This document shows, one piece after another, positions 46,046-57,816 of a stretch of DNA of 64,000 bases. The DNA is from Melastoma dodecandrum (taxonomy: Eukaryota; Streptophyta; Magnoliopsida; Myrtales; Melastomataceae): assembly GCA_029817715.1 (NCBI GenBank), contig JARUPY010000162.1:298001-362000 (forward strand), read 5' to 3'. Position 1 is the stretch's first letter, and the number at the start of each line of letters is the position of its first letter. The notes beneath the pieces are model-generated. The model had not been told where the DNA came from, did not search any database, and worked only from the letters and a program-made list of their open reading frames with translations. A program made the translations under genes and the position numbers.

Positions 46046-46312
46046 TGTTATCGATTGCAGCCAGATCAACGACGAAATTAAAACAAGGGAAACACAAACA
46101 TCAGGATTTTACGTGGTTCGGCCAAGATAGCCTACATCCACGGGCAGAGAGAATTCTATTAATAAAGAGCCGTCGTCCAAATTGCCTTATCCCCCAATAA
46201 CCCTTTACAAACCCACAAGTAACCCTAGGTCTAGAAATTACCATCTAGGTCCCTAAACTTTTGGGTAGGGTAATAATTCAGGCCGGCTAATAATAATTCA
46301 AGTCATTTAACA
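46046..46312 (-). repeat. 3' LTR of Copia 3
   Basis: On the minus strand it begins TGTTAAATGACTTG and ends ATCGATAACA. A purine tract (complement of AATCTCCACCTTG) lies just inside. Confidence 0.95.
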
Positions 46313-46377
46313 AATCTCCACCTTGACTTGAATTTTTCCGAGAAACTCCCAAAAATAACTCTCTGCCATTCATGCCT

Positions 46378-47841
46378 CTAAGGCCATGGGGATATGCGAA
46401 TATTCACCAAGTCCAAGCTATGCTTGAACTTTTCTGCAGGCAGTGGCTTAGTCAACATATCTGCTGGATTATCTGCTGTGGCAATCTTCTCTATGAAGAA
46501 TACGTTTTCTTCAATAACATCCCTGATGAAATTTAGTCGAACATCAATATGCTTCGATCTTTCATGATAAACCGGGTTCTTCGCTAAACACAATGCACTT
46601 TGACTGTCACAGTAAATAGCAGGTTTCTGCACCTCCAAACCCAAACTACCAACAAGACCAAGCAACCAGATGCCCTCCTTAACGCCTTCAGTCAATGACA
46701 TATATTCTGCTTCAGTTGTAGACAAAGCAACAGTAGACTGTAGAGTCGCTTTCCAACTGATACTACCATCAAAGAGAGTAAAAATATAACATGTCAATGA
46801 TCTTCTTCTCAGGAGATCTCCGCCATAATCAGAATCAGTATATCCCATAAGACCATTAGCAGTTCCACCAGTTCCATAAACTAAACATAGACCACTTGTA
46901 CCTTTCAAGTATCGCATAATCCATTTCACCGCTTCCCAATGAGTTTTTCCAGGATTACTCATAAATCTGCTAACCACACTAACAGCATGTGCTAAATCTG
47001 GTCTAGTGCACACCATTGCATACATCAAGCTGCCTACGGCATTTGAATAGGGAACTCGACTCATGTAGTCTTTCTCCTCATCTGTATTCGGTAACGCACT
47101 AGCATCAAATTTAAAGTGTGCCGCCAAAGGAGTGCTAACTGGCTTGGATTCCTCCATCTGGAAGACTTGCAATAATTTTTCAATGTACTTCTTTTGTGAC
47201 AAGTACAATAATCCTGCTTTCCTGTCTCTCCAGATTTCCATGCCCAAAATCTTCTTGGCTACACCCAAATCTTTCATCTCAAACTCACTGCTCAATAAAG
47301 CCTTTAAATTTTTAATTTCAGCTTTACTGCGAGCTGCAATTAACATATCATCAACGTATAGCAACAAATACACAAATGAGCCATCGACCAATTTTCTAGA
47401 GTAGACACAATTGTCAAACTGATTTCGGATAAAAGCATGAGAAATCATAAATGCATCAAACCTCTTATACCACTGCCTTGGCGACTGTTTCAAACCATAT
47501 AAAGATTTTTTCAGCAAACACACGTGATCTTTCTTCTCAGGATCAAGAAAACCTTCGGGTTGCGACATATAAATTTGCTCCTCCAAGTTTCCATGTAAGA
47601 ACGCAGTTTTTACGTCAAGCTGCTCTAACTCAAGATCAAAAGCACTCACCATGGCTAACAAAACTCTTATAGTCTTGTGTTTTACGACCGGAGAAAACAC
47701 CTCATGATAATCAATTCCCTCCTTCTGCGAGAACCCCTGGGCCACAAGCCGTTCTTTGAACCTAGCTACTTCAACCCCAGGAATGCCTTCTTTCCTTTTA
47801 AAGACCCATTTGCATCCCACTGGTTTAACGTCGTTTGGCAT
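46378..47841 (-). pseudogene. Copia 3 RT-RNase H frame
   Basis: 487 open codons. RT: PVGCKWVFKRKEGIPG, SPVVKHKTIRVLLAMVSA, AFLHGNLEEQIYMSQPEGF, SLYGLKQSPRQWYKRFD and the catalytic YLLLYVDDMLIA. RNase H: GYTDSDYGGDL, STTEAEYMSL, YCDSQSALCLAKNP and a C-terminal HIDVRLNFIRD and DMLTKPL. All RT catalytic Asp residues are present. The frame is separated from the upstream part only by a one-base deletion in the run at 47864-47868, so the first codons of this piece are not a real start. Confidence 0.9.
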
Positions 47842-50390
47842 TAGTACAAGTTCCCAGGTTTTATTTTTGACAATGATTGCATCTCCTCATTCATGGCTAC
47901 TAACCATTCCGCTGCTTCCATACTCTTCACTGCCTCTTTATATGACCGAGGTTCATCTGAATTTATACTCTCAGCTACTGCCAGAGCATAAGCAACTGGA
48001 TTAGTATCCACAATATTAACAAAATCTGCATACCTAGCAGGCCTTTTTGTCACCCTCCTAGCTCTGCTTGTTGCATAACTTTCAGATTCATTTTGATGCA
48101 TCTCCATGGGCTGATTTTCAGGATTTTCCAATATCCTATTCGAAGTTTCGGCATCAAACTCCACCTTTTGGACAAGACCACGATCACTTTTCCCTGCAAG
48201 ATCATCAAGTTCCGTTTTCTGGCCAAACATAGCAGATTCATCAAACGTAACATCTCTGCTAATAATAAATTTAGGAGTTCTATCCTTTTCGGTACACCAC
48301 AATCTATATCCTTTAACCCCTTTAGCATATCCTAGAAATATGCACTTCATTGCCCTCGGCTCCAGTTTACCATCATTAACATGGGCATATGCAGAACAAC
48401 CAAATATACGCAAGCCAGAATAATCAGAGGAAGTACCATACCATACTTCTTGCGGAGTCTTACAATCAATTGCAGTTGATGGGGATCTATTCACCAAATA
48501 ACTTGCAGTATTAACTGCCTCAGCCCAAAATTCTTTAGGGAGTCTAGCGTTTAACCGCATGCATCTAGCACGCTGCATCAGTGTTTGATTCATGCGTTCT
48601 GCAACTCCATTCTGTTGTGGTGTATGTCGTACAGTGCGATGCCTCACTATACCTTCCTTCTTGCAGAACTCATCAAATGGTGCATTACAAAATTCTAACC
48701 CATTATCCGTCCTCAGAGTTTTAACCTGTTTACCCGTACGTTTTTCAACCATTGTCTTCCACTCTTTGAACCGCCCAAACACTTCATCCTTTGATTTCAG
48801 AAAATACACCCAAACTTTTCTGGAGTAGTCATCAATGAACGTAACAAAGTAACTGCATCCACCATGAGACTTAACTCGAGCTGGTCCCCACAAATCAGAA
48901 TGAATATACTCAAGGATACCCGTTGAAGTGTGCTTTCCTGAACTGAACTTAACCCTGCGTTGCTTGCCCATAACACAAGTTTCACAGAACTTCAGTTTTC
49001 CAGTTTCAGCTCCATTCAACAAACCTTTTTTACTCAAAATTGTAAGGCCTTGTTCACTCATATGCCCCAATCTACAATGCCATAACTCTGTACAATCAAT
49101 AGACTGTTCATAAGAAGAGACAGCCACAGTTCCCGTCACTGTATTCCCCATCAGGACGTAAATACCATGCTGGCGTTTACCCTTCATCACCGTAATGGCA
49201 CCCTTCGAGACTTTGAGTTGTCCATCACCACCAGTAAATTTGTATCCATGATTATCAAGAGTAGCTAAAGATATCAGATTTTTCCGTAAGTCCGGAACAT
49301 ACCAAGCTTCGATTATTCTAATAGTCCCATCATACATTTTGATCTGCACTGAACCGCTGCCCAAAACTGGAATTGCCTTATCATCACCTAACCTCACAGA
49401 ACTGTTCCACTTTTTAAATGAAGCGAACCAGTCCTTATTAAAAGTCATGTGATAAGAGGCGCCACTGTCCATGATCCATGTATCTGTAAGACTGGAAGTT
49501 GCAACAGTCAAGACATCACTGCCTTCGTATTCACCTTCATCAGAACTCTCACGCACTACACTTGCAATTGCTTTACCATCTGATTCTCTACTTTCTTTAA
49601 CAGTTTTCCGCTGCGGACAATCTCTTCTAAAGTGCCCCGACTCTTTACAGTGATAACATCTCGGTCCCTTGGATTTAGATTTTGAACGTGACTTGCCCTT
49701 CTTTCCGCCATCCCTCTCCTTATTCCTGCCTCTACTGACAACCAGACCTGATTCTGATCCACCTTCATATGATTCAGAGACCTTCTTCTTCAATTCTTTC
49801 GACTGTAGCGCATCTTTTACATCACTGACAGAAATGGTCTCCCTTCCATACAACATAGTATCCACGAAGTTTTCATATGAACTAGGCAAAGAACACAGAA
49901 GAATTAAAGCTTGATCTTCATCGTCAATTTTAACATCAACGCCTTGTAAATCCAAAACAATCCGGTTAAAATTGTCGACGTGCTCCTTAACTGATGCACT
50001 TTCTGTCATCCTCAAAGTATATAAACGCTGCTTCAAATAAAGACGATTCGTCAATGATTTATTTTGATATTTGTCTTCAAGCGTTTTCCATAACGAAGCC
50101 GCCGTTTTGTTTCCAAGCACCTCCCTCAAAACTTCATCAGCCAGACTCAAAAGAATCGTACTATGGGCTTTGGACAGAATATCAGCCTTCCCTGCCGCAT
50201 CCATCGACGCTGGTAATTTCTCTTCTCCATCTAATGCTGCTGCACATCCCTGCTGTACCAGAAGAGCCTGCATCTTCACCTTCCATAACGTGAAATCATT
50301 CGAACCATTGAACTTCTCAATTTCGAATTTGTGAAAAGACATCTTCAACAGCACTGCCTCAGATCTAACAAATCCTTGCTCTGATACCAC
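47841..50390 (-). pseudogene. Copia 3 gag-protease-integrase frame
   Basis: Gag starts most likely at the methionine of MSFHKFEIEKFNGSNDF (50342); the 16 codons before it merely read through the primer site. Then a UBN2-type gag, zinc knuckle CYHCKESGHFRRDC (about residue 245), protease WIMDSGASYHMT (about 308), GAG-pre-integrase ELWHCRLGHMSEQG, and integrase with HSDLWGP, FIDDYSRKVWVYFL, TDNGLEF and TPQQNGVAER. The frame runs open for 849 codons and then goes out of phase at 47864-47868, just before the RT. In a live element these two frames form one polyprotein. Confidence 0.9.
50378..50389 (-). promoter_or_regulatory. primer-binding site (tRNA-Met type) of Copia 3
   Basis: TGGTATCAGAGC on the minus strand, two bases inside the 5' LTR. 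Confidence 0.92.
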
Positions 50391-50391
50391 T

Positions 50392-50657
50392 TGTTATCGA
50401 TTGCAGCCAGATCAACGACGAAATTAAAACAAGGGAAACACAAACACCAGGATTTTACGTGGTTCGGCCAAGATAGCCTACATCCACGGGCAGAGAGAAT
50501 TCTATTAATAAAGAGCCGTCGTCCAAATTGCCTTATCCCCACTGACCCTTTACAAACCCACAAGTAACCCTAGGTCTAGAAATTACCATCTAGGTCCCTA
50601 AACTTTTGGGTAGGGTAATAATTCAGGCCGGCTAATAATAATTCAAGTCATTTAACA
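50392..50657 (-). repeat. 5' LTR of Copia 3
   Basis: 266 bp, nearly identical to 46046-46312; TGTTAAATG...GATAACA in element orientation. Confidence 0.95.
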
Positions 50658-50662
50658 GCAAC

Positions 50663-52334
50663 AAATCCTATGGACATGTAAAGACAAAAAATCAAGAAGA
50701 AAAAATGTCAGCCCACCCCACGGCGGAGTGTGACGTTAACAGCTGTTCGACTCCCTTCCCTCAAAAGACTACAGTATAAAAGGTGTTCCAGACAAATCAG
50801 TCGCCTTTCCTAGTGGAACCTCCTCACAGACTTACAGTCGCAACCCACAGCTATAATATCCTTCGGCTTTACCCATTTGAGTATTCCGTTGCTCTATCCC
50901 TTATGTCTGCCAATTGCTCAGAGACCATCTAGGACCAACGTTTACAACGAAGCCGTCGACAGCAAGCAGAAAGCTCGATGCTCAGCCAAATCAACCTCAC
51001 TGTGACAAGAAAAATGACGGGAGCCTCCACTCCCTAAAAAGGAAAATTCAGGAAAAGAAAATCCCGACAATCATGACAGAAATGATCTTCCTGGGATTAA
51101 GGAGGAGAAGGCCAAGGACCTCCAAAAGAGATGAAGAGGGATGGAGCCAAAGTTTACCTCCCACCTCCGTCGAAGCATCTTGAAAACCCCTAGGAAATCT
51201 CCCCTTCCGACACCAAGGCTGCCGAGTCGTCACCACCACCGAGGAGGACAAACGGCTGATTCCGTTCCCTCGCACGAGTTCTTAGCCTCGGAGACTGCAA
51301 GACAACAATGATTTCCCTTGCAGCTGCAAGCACATCAATGTTTCTTCTCCCTCCCTTCAACGACCCAGTAAAACAAAAAAAAAAAAAAAGAAGACAGCCC
51401 CGAGAAAGCCAAGCGCTAACCTTCGAAGCTGGCCCTGCGTAGTAAACCTCACGTCTTGATCGGCGACAGCAGGCTCATGATTATCCGCCGCTTGTTTCCC
51501 ACCAGACCACCAGCGAACCCACCTTTGGACCGCAGCAGAGAGGATGGGGGTATAAACAAACAAACGTAAAAGGGGGAGGGAAGAACGTCAGATCAGGCGC
51601 AGACGGATGCACCCCTCCCACTTGCATGTGACCTCTCTGTTGCGCTGCCTGTGTTGTCCAATCACATTAAAACTACCCTTTTGGGCACTGTCATCCCCCT
51701 GTAAACGCAGAAGAAGAAAGAAAGGGGACGCCACCTACTTTACCTCCAACCCACGACACTACCACAACATTATTGCCTCGGAGTTTTAATTGTTTCTTCA
51801 GCCACGCAAGATGCCCGGTCTCGGCCTAAGCCCCTCTTAAGACAAGAAAAAACGGAAGGAAGAAGAACTGACCTCTCATCCCCTGCTCGATTCCTCTCGT
51901 CCTCCCGGCACGTTTAGTTTCCCTCTTCTCAAGCGCGTCGACTCTGCACAAGGTAAACAGATCAATGCTAAGGAACCCCCTTCTTGGATCAACCTTGCCG
52001 AAGCTGTCTTCATCACAGAGGAGCTCAGCCGTCTTCGACGAATCCTGGCCAAGGTAAGAGTAACTGAACTCAGTAGGGATTCCCTTTGTTGCCAACCCAA
52101 ACGATAAGGAGTACAACATACCTCAAGACGATGCGGCCATCCCGACAGTCTGGTGCAGAGTTTGCTGAGCTTCTAGTCATCTCGAGGCGGCTTCCCTGAC
52201 TTTCTGGACGGCGACCACTCTGTTGAACGTCCAGCAGCCCCACTCTTCACTCCCAGTAGCTGCTTGCCAAATGCCCTGCGTTCGCCGTCCCTAAAAAACA
52301 GAACGTCGCAGAAGTATCACCTCCTGATTCCGAC
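50663..52334. other. non-coding internal part of the Tat-type element
   Basis: I see no recognisable domain. A poly-A run lies at about 51375-51389, and short open frames on both strands carry no family signature. Confidence 0.4.
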
Positions 52335-53339
52335 GCGGACGATCGACATCAACGGACTCACAATACCCCGTAAGTATCACTCTTATTTCATTAAGTCCTA
52401 ATTATTTACTTCTATTTAAATTAGGACTTTCTGACCACTTTTACATTTTCTTTGCATGTACATCGAGTACTTAATCTCGAAAGGTCAACCCCATAATTTC
52501 GAAGATTAACTCGAAGGCGCGTGTATCAAACTGCGTGTATCTAAAAACCTGCGAGCTCGAAGGCTTCAAGCGGCCCCAACCTTCAATTAAAGGTACAAAG
52601 GGGAGGTGCGGGCCTCCCCGAATTTTATTTAAAGCCCACTTGTAACGGATTGCAGGCCCAAGTGTATAGGCCCGCAATCACCGCCCTTCCCCGCCCTTTT
52701 TATCTAAATACTTGCTTGTGATTGCACGCTTGTTTAGGCTTTTAGGATTACGTCGCATATTTGTTTTAATCAAACAAACCTAAATTCGGGTCCAACGCCC
52801 GTTAAAACGTCGATAAAAGTCCGGCCTACTCCCGGATCGGGCCCAACACCCATCAATCAAAAGTTAAACTTTTTGGACAAATCGCCACCTTTTTCGCATG
52901 TTTTAAAAAAACAAAGGTTAGTAAATATGAATCCCCGAACCCAAACTCTGATTTTTTCGAATTAAAATCACACCATTTTAAATTAAGTCGGTGGCGACTC
53001 TGAACAAGTTTTTGAAAGTTAAACTAAACTACATCCATTTTTCAGAGCCATTTAGGATGAGGTGACGGCAAACCGAACCGCTCCTTGGGCCCTCCCCAAA
53101 ATTCGTGAGTAGGTCTCACGTAGCTTTTCGCTCGCCACCTTCAGAGAACTGAAGATGGTTGGCGAAACGTTTCGCAGACCCGTTCGCGAATTAAGGAAAG
53201 GCCCAACCCTGGGTCCCTTTTCCGCAGCGTCCGACGTTCGAGCCGGAACATCGACCGGATTGGGCCTCGGGGGAGCGGGCCCGGATCCTCAGGTTGCCTG
53301 AACCGCCGCGCGCGTGCTAGGCCGGAGGGCGCGCATACA
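52335..53339 (+). repeat. 3' LTR-like repeat of the Tat-type element
   Basis: Direct-orientation match to 41670-42691, ending GGGCGCGCATACA. Repeat A in reverse starts within two bases of this end. Confidence 0.6.
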
Positions 53340-53340
53340 C

Positions 53341-53735
53341 AGCTTAAACTAATCGAGTGCTTTTTATCGTGCGGAAGCAAAAAAGACATATTGATATCCA
53401 TCTTACTCTATGAACTTTATCTCTGAACGACGTAAAGTCGCAACATTAGTATCATGCGTAATAAGTTTGAAACTGGTTTACAAAACCCATACCGAGCATT
53501 AAAATTAACAAGGTCAATTACCCATAAAAAGGTAAAAATTAGTGATATAATTAACTTATAAAATATCATTAATCATGTTTGACGATTGTACGAAAAGTCA
53601 ACGAACATGTTTAAAATTCGTTAAAGTTATTGTAAAGACCGTCATCATTCATACATGATTAGTGCTATAATTAATCTAATCCTAAAGAGATGTACAAGAT
53701 CAATTCAAATTTTGACGACCATTTGGGGATCTACA
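53341..53735 (-). repeat. dispersed repeat A, minus copy
   Basis: Reverse complement of most of 40440-40918, from GCTTAAACTAATCGAG to CCATTTGGGGATCTACAG. Confidence 0.65.
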
Positions 53736-54811
53736 GTCAAGAAGCTCCTCCTTTATGGAGCACAAAAATGGGATGGTACTGTCCTTTCCTGAACTCAGCT
53801 GCTTGGTGAGAAACGGTAATTAAGATTGAATTCCAGATCCCAAACTTATGATATGTCAGATCAGGTGTCAAGGCAGGAATCATTCAAAACTCTGCTGCTA
53901 CCGTTGAATTTTTTTTTTCTATATATATTGTAGTGAAATCCCAGGGTCAAAGACAACAACCGTCACGCAAAAGAAGCGGCTAACGGTACATGCACGTAAC
54001 GGTTACGTAGTTTACTAATTAATAATAATTTTTTTAGTAAATTTTACTAAAAGTTGACTGTTACTAACAAAGTCAACACAAAATTAGTAAAAAAATGTAG
54101 TAAAATTTACTAAAATTCGGTATTCTTTTAGTAAAGTCAACGCAAAATTAGTAAAAAAGTATGGAAATTTTACTACTTTTGCAGTTCAAGTTTACTAATT
54201 TTACGCTAACTTCACTGAAACTTTTCTATTAGTAAAGTCAAAGTAAAAAAGTAGTAAAAAAACTAATCATTCTCAACCGCCACGCCAATGACTTCCCAAG
54301 TTGTCTTCAGAGAAAAGCGAAAGAAACCCCAAAAATCATACTCATCTTGGCGTAACAATCAATCAATCAATCCCTGAGTAAACGCATTAACTAATCAATC
54401 CTTCACACAAAATCAAAATGATGATGAGCTTGGTAAAAGGGTTTATTCTTCTTGGTTTGCGGTAGTCGTGTGAATGTAGTCAACTAACTGCTATTGGCAG
54501 CCTTTCCTATTTAAAACAATCTTCATTTTATTACCAGTACTCCTTAATACACTGAATGATCAAGTCAAATGAAATGTACTTAAACAAATGAATGACCCCA
54601 GCTTGTGATCTGCATATCTTGTTAATTCAATTTCGGCATTGGTTAAAAGGGCGATGACTTCCCATATGTTGGCTGATTCACGAGAACAACACGTTGTTCG
54701 AATAGGAGGAAATCAGCGCTCAATAATCTCTCCCAAACACCGAAAACAGGGCAAAAGCAGAGGAGATATTACATGGAAGGAGAGAGCTGAACTTGGAGGA
54801 GGACATAGGAT
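53736..54811. other. AT-rich region with short repeated AGTAAA/TTTACT motifs
   Basis: Between about 54010 and 54260 the words TTAGTAAAGTCAACGCAAAAT, TAGTAAAATTTACTAAAA and their relatives recur three to four times in both orientations. This looks like a local satellite or a MITE with foldback structure. No gene is visible; the last 150 bases are the promoter and leader of the next pseudogene. Confidence 0.45.
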
Positions 54812-55429
54812 ATGGGTCCGCATCCCAAGGCTCGGTTTCCAATCTTCTCCAAGATCGTAATCCTTGCGTTCCTCTTTCTCGTACTCCTCCTCCTTATCGC
54901 CAGATCCACCATGTCGCCGCCGCCTCCTCCTCCTTCCCCATCCACGGCCGTGATCGACATAGCGAAGGCCCAGGACTGTCCTCCCCAACAACTGGCACAA
55001 ACCTGCAATAAAGCCCCGCCGTCCCTTGCGAAAGCCCTCGTCCACCACGCCGCGACCAATGTCACACTGCAGCAGACCTTCCAGGAAGTCTCTGTCTGTC
55101 TTCGGGTACTCATCAACAAGTCGCCATGCAACTTCCTCGTGTTCGGCCTCGGCCACGACAGCCTTATGTGGTCCTCCCTCAACCACGGGGGAAGGACGGT
55201 GTTCCTCGAGTAGGACGATGCCTGGATCCGGCAGATCACCGAGAAGTTCCCCTCACTGGAAGCCTACCACGTTCAGTACCCTACCAAGGTCCACCAGTCA
55301 AAGGAACTCGTGAAGGTCGGACTGGGGAAGTCCTGCCAGGAGGTGTCGGATCCTCGGTTCTCCCAGTGCGGGCTGTCCCACAAGGGGTTCCCCGAGGACA
55401 TCTACGACGTGGGACCTAATCTATTTTAA
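54812..55429 (+). pseudogene. glucuronoxylan 4-O-methyltransferase-like (DUF579), nonsense and truncated
   Basis: The frame begins MGPHPKARFPIFSKIVILAF, with a single N-terminal membrane anchor (VILAFLFLVLLLLIA) and a Pro-rich stem, as in type II Golgi enzymes. The DUF579 domain follows: LINKSPCNFLVFGLGHDSLM, NHGGRTVFLE, then TAG at 55211-55213, then in the same frame DDAWIRQITEKFPSLEAYHV, DPRFSQCGLSHKG and FPEDIYDVG, with TAA at 55427-55429. Family members continue after the EVYDV-like motif with the catalytic second half, which is missing. GXM enzymes methylate glucuronic acid side chains of xylan in secondary walls. The GAG-to-TAG change and the truncation both point to a dead copy. Codon use is GC-rich, unlike its surroundings. 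Confidence 0.82.
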
Positions 55430-55500
55430 ATCAGTGGGAGAATGGATGAACGCTCCTCGTGATCAGAATGCAGAAAGCGATTGTCCCACTGTTTTAAAAC
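55424..55500. repeat. imperfect inverted repeat at the truncation point
   Basis: TTTTAAATCAGTGGGA and TCCCACTGTTTTAAAA face each other across about 45 bases, exactly where homology to the methyltransferase family ends. Confidence 0.45.
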
Positions 55501-56091
55501 AGATCTACCAAGAATAACAATATATCATTGCTTCGTTTTTCCTTAACCACGGCATCCCAATTATGACGTGAATCCCTTGATCCATTTCGGTTATATAAAG
55601 ATTTTCGTTAGTAACAAGAGAATCGACGGACACTTCACATTTTAACGAAAATGTCCTTCAATGAAGTGATTATAGATCAATACTAAGCTATTTCCCAATC
55701 GAGTCCCTTTTCTATCACCGATCTTTTCAAAATAAATAAATACCATATTCCGTTACAAATACTATTCTTAGTTAGAGTCCCTCAACTCACACGTCCTTTT
55801 TCAATTTTCACAAATTTCAGACTGATTGACTGCACCCCGATGTCATAAGATTGGAGTACTTTGAACAATGTGTCGCTATATTTATTTGGTGGCTCAAAGT
55901 TTTTTAAAATTTAGATCGCCCACTATGAACACCATTGAGCATTTATGTATTTATAGTGTGAGAATACCTTGTCTGCAAGGTATGATATTTTTAATTTTAT
56001 TTATTAAAATTGAAGTAAACGGCTACACATAAAGTTAATAATATATATTTTTATATTATATTATACAATATGCATCATGCTAATTTCTACA

Positions 56092-56181
56092 CTTATCGAG
56101 ACATGCCATACATAACATTACGCTTATCGAGACATGGCATACTTATAGCATCACGCTTATCGAGACATATCATACTTATCT
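56092..56181 (+). repeat. short tandem repeat, about 33-bp unit, three copies
   Basis: Units beginning CTTATCGAGACAT start at 56092, 56123 and 56156, with lengths of 31, 33 and at least 26 bases. Each contains a CATAC word. Confidence 0.8.
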
Positions 56182-56430
56182 GGTGGCGTTGCGTAATGAA
56201 TAACATCGCAAACTATTTAAACGTAATCATACTAATTTTGTTGATTAGTATAAAAAATTTGTGGACTCGTTGAAGCCCACAAATCAAACCTTCTTTCTAA
56301 GATAATTTTAGAGAGTGCAGCCTCGTCAAACGGCAATCGTCGTCAGTTCAATTCCGATAACCAAAACAATAAAAAAAATCAACAAAACAAAATCAATATT
56401 TCTTCTCAAGATCGTAAATCTACGAAATCC

Positions 56431-56442
56431 GCTCTGAAACCA
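56431..56442 (-). other. primer-binding-site-like motif, possible small LTR element
   Basis: On the minus strand TGGTTTCAGAGC differs at one base from the tRNA-Met primer site. It is preceded by an LTR-like end GTAATCAACA. No coding region follows, so this could be a TRIM-type element. I could not find the partner LTR. Confidence 0.3.
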
Positions 56443-57261
56443 CATGTTGATTACTTCAAATGATAAGAGAAACTACAAGACCAAGAAAACTGCGGAAAAT
56501 TGGATCGTTTACGCGGGTTTACAGTCACCGAGAAAGATCAAGACAAGGAAACGTACCGTAGATCTTCTTCCCATTTTCCTTCCGATATGGCGATTGAGGA
56601 GACGAAAGAAAAGTGACGATCTAACTCTCTAGGTTACATTCCCATAAACTATATATATTATATATATGCGGTTTTTTTCTTATGAAAAGTCAGTTTTACC
56701 CTTTAATAAATAAATATTTGAAGAACAAGGGAATGACCTAGCCGTAAATAACCGTAATCTGTATAACATATGGTCATATCCATTAACATATCCTAGGATA
56801 TAGAATAGCTTACACACAGCCGTAAACCACATCGAATAAACCAGATACGCATATACCAATAACTTTAACGATCACGACACTTTAGTGAGATTTTATGCAT
56901 TGTCTTATGTCACAGTCTGTTTTATAAAATATACTTTAATAAAATAAAATAAAAAATAATTTAAAACCATACAATTAATAGCGACCCAAATAAGAAAAAA
57001 TTCCAACGCAGACAGTATTCTTTTTCTTTCCTTTATCTTTTTTGGATAATCTTTTAATCTCCGACTTTTCTTTCCTTTATTCAATAAGTCATCATCATTA
57101 TAGTTGGAACCGTGATATTGGTGGAAGAAGAAGAGAAGATGATGGGATCCGATCCAAGTTACAGATGATAATTACATCTTGGTGGGTTTCGGACGAGTCT
57201 AACCTTCTTTTACTGGAATGCTCGCGGCAGACTACTACATCTCGTTCGAATTCAGATAAGA

Positions 57262-57425
57262 CCTAACAATCTGTCTAGTTCGAGTAAATCAGGCCTATTG
57301 AACATGACATGTAGGAGGCTCTTGAGCTGACGGATAAAAGGATCTTTAAGACTTTTATAAGCCTTCACTGATTCAAACATGGGCCATCGGCGAACCAATA
57401 TCCACCTTATACGACTTGGGTGTCT
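57262..57425 (-). repeat. SINE-like repeat, copy 2
   Basis: It shares GAGTAAATCAGGCC, CTCTTGAGCTGACGG-like and TTATAAGCC-like words with 19246-19475 in the same order and orientation, together with ACCAATATCCACC-ATACGACTTGGG near the end. It is diverged. Confidence 0.4.
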
Positions 57426-57430
57426 TTACG

Positions 57431-57816
57431 GGACAAGCCGAACAGTTGAAGGCAAGGGATGGAGGGGATTGGGACATGGTCCTCTTCAAGGTCGGATGAA
57501 TTTCCTCTCGGGTCATCATCTTCATTTTCGGTAAAAAGGGTGGTTGTCCTTTTGAAGGCCACTAATGAGCAGACATCCATCCCAATGAACGACCCCCAGA
57601 AAACAACTAAAATGGGCCTAATCATCCAGGCCCAAGCCCAACATGCTTGACACCATCTGTCCTAAGCTCCTGAATGCGACCCTCCCCCTTTGTAAAAGAA
57701 AGCATGCCTGCCTGCCTATCCTATGAAACCAACCAATGATGTTACTGAGGTAGCCATCGTATTTGTTTGCCAAGCCATCATCCTTCGGAGCCAGGCCGCC
57801 GTCCTCCTTCACTTAC
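57431..57816. other. intergenic flank of Copia 4
   Basis: No gene recognised. The last five bases (CTTAC) are the left target duplication of the element. Confidence 0.5.

Larger units (their letters stand above)
46046..50657 (-). mobile_element. Copia element 3 (Tork/Tnt1-like), young and nearly intact
   Basis: LTRs at 50392-50657 (5', in element orientation) and 46046-46312 (3') differ at three bases and one single-base indel in about 266. A perfect GCAAC target duplication flanks the element (46041-46045 and 50658-50662). The coding region is complete in domain order, with a single one-base deletion. It sits inside the Tat-type element, so it is the later insertion. Confidence 0.95.
41670..53339 (+). 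mobile_element. Tat/Ogre-like Ty3 (Gypsy) element, degenerate, with a nested Copia insertion
   Basis: Two long direct repeats (about 41670-42691 and 52335-53339) flank a region with a tRNA-Arg type primer site just after the first repeat and an N-terminal coding region typical of plant Tat-lineage proteins. No RT or integrase is recognisable, so the element is either non-autonomous or gutted. The Copia element at 46046-50657 is inserted within it. The outer LTR start is uncertain because similarity fades before 41670. Confidence 0.6.
55501..57229. other. AT-rich intergenic DNA
   Basis: Apart from the tandem repeat at 56092-56181 and the primer-site-like motif at 56431-56442, I see no features and no genes. 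Confidence 0.4.

Noticed and set aside
50343..50390. 16 codons before the gag methionine of Copia 3 as a real N-terminus
   Set aside because: They are the primer-binding site read through from a GTG; the family starts at the methionine of MSFHKFEIEKF.
54713..55239. two long minus-strand frames opposite the xylan methyltransferase relic
   Set aside because: Shadows of the real plus-strand DUF579 frame.
56300..56362. possible tRNA gene or SINE around GTTCAATTCC
   Set aside because: Only a loose B-box-like word; no A box, cloverleaf or second copy found.
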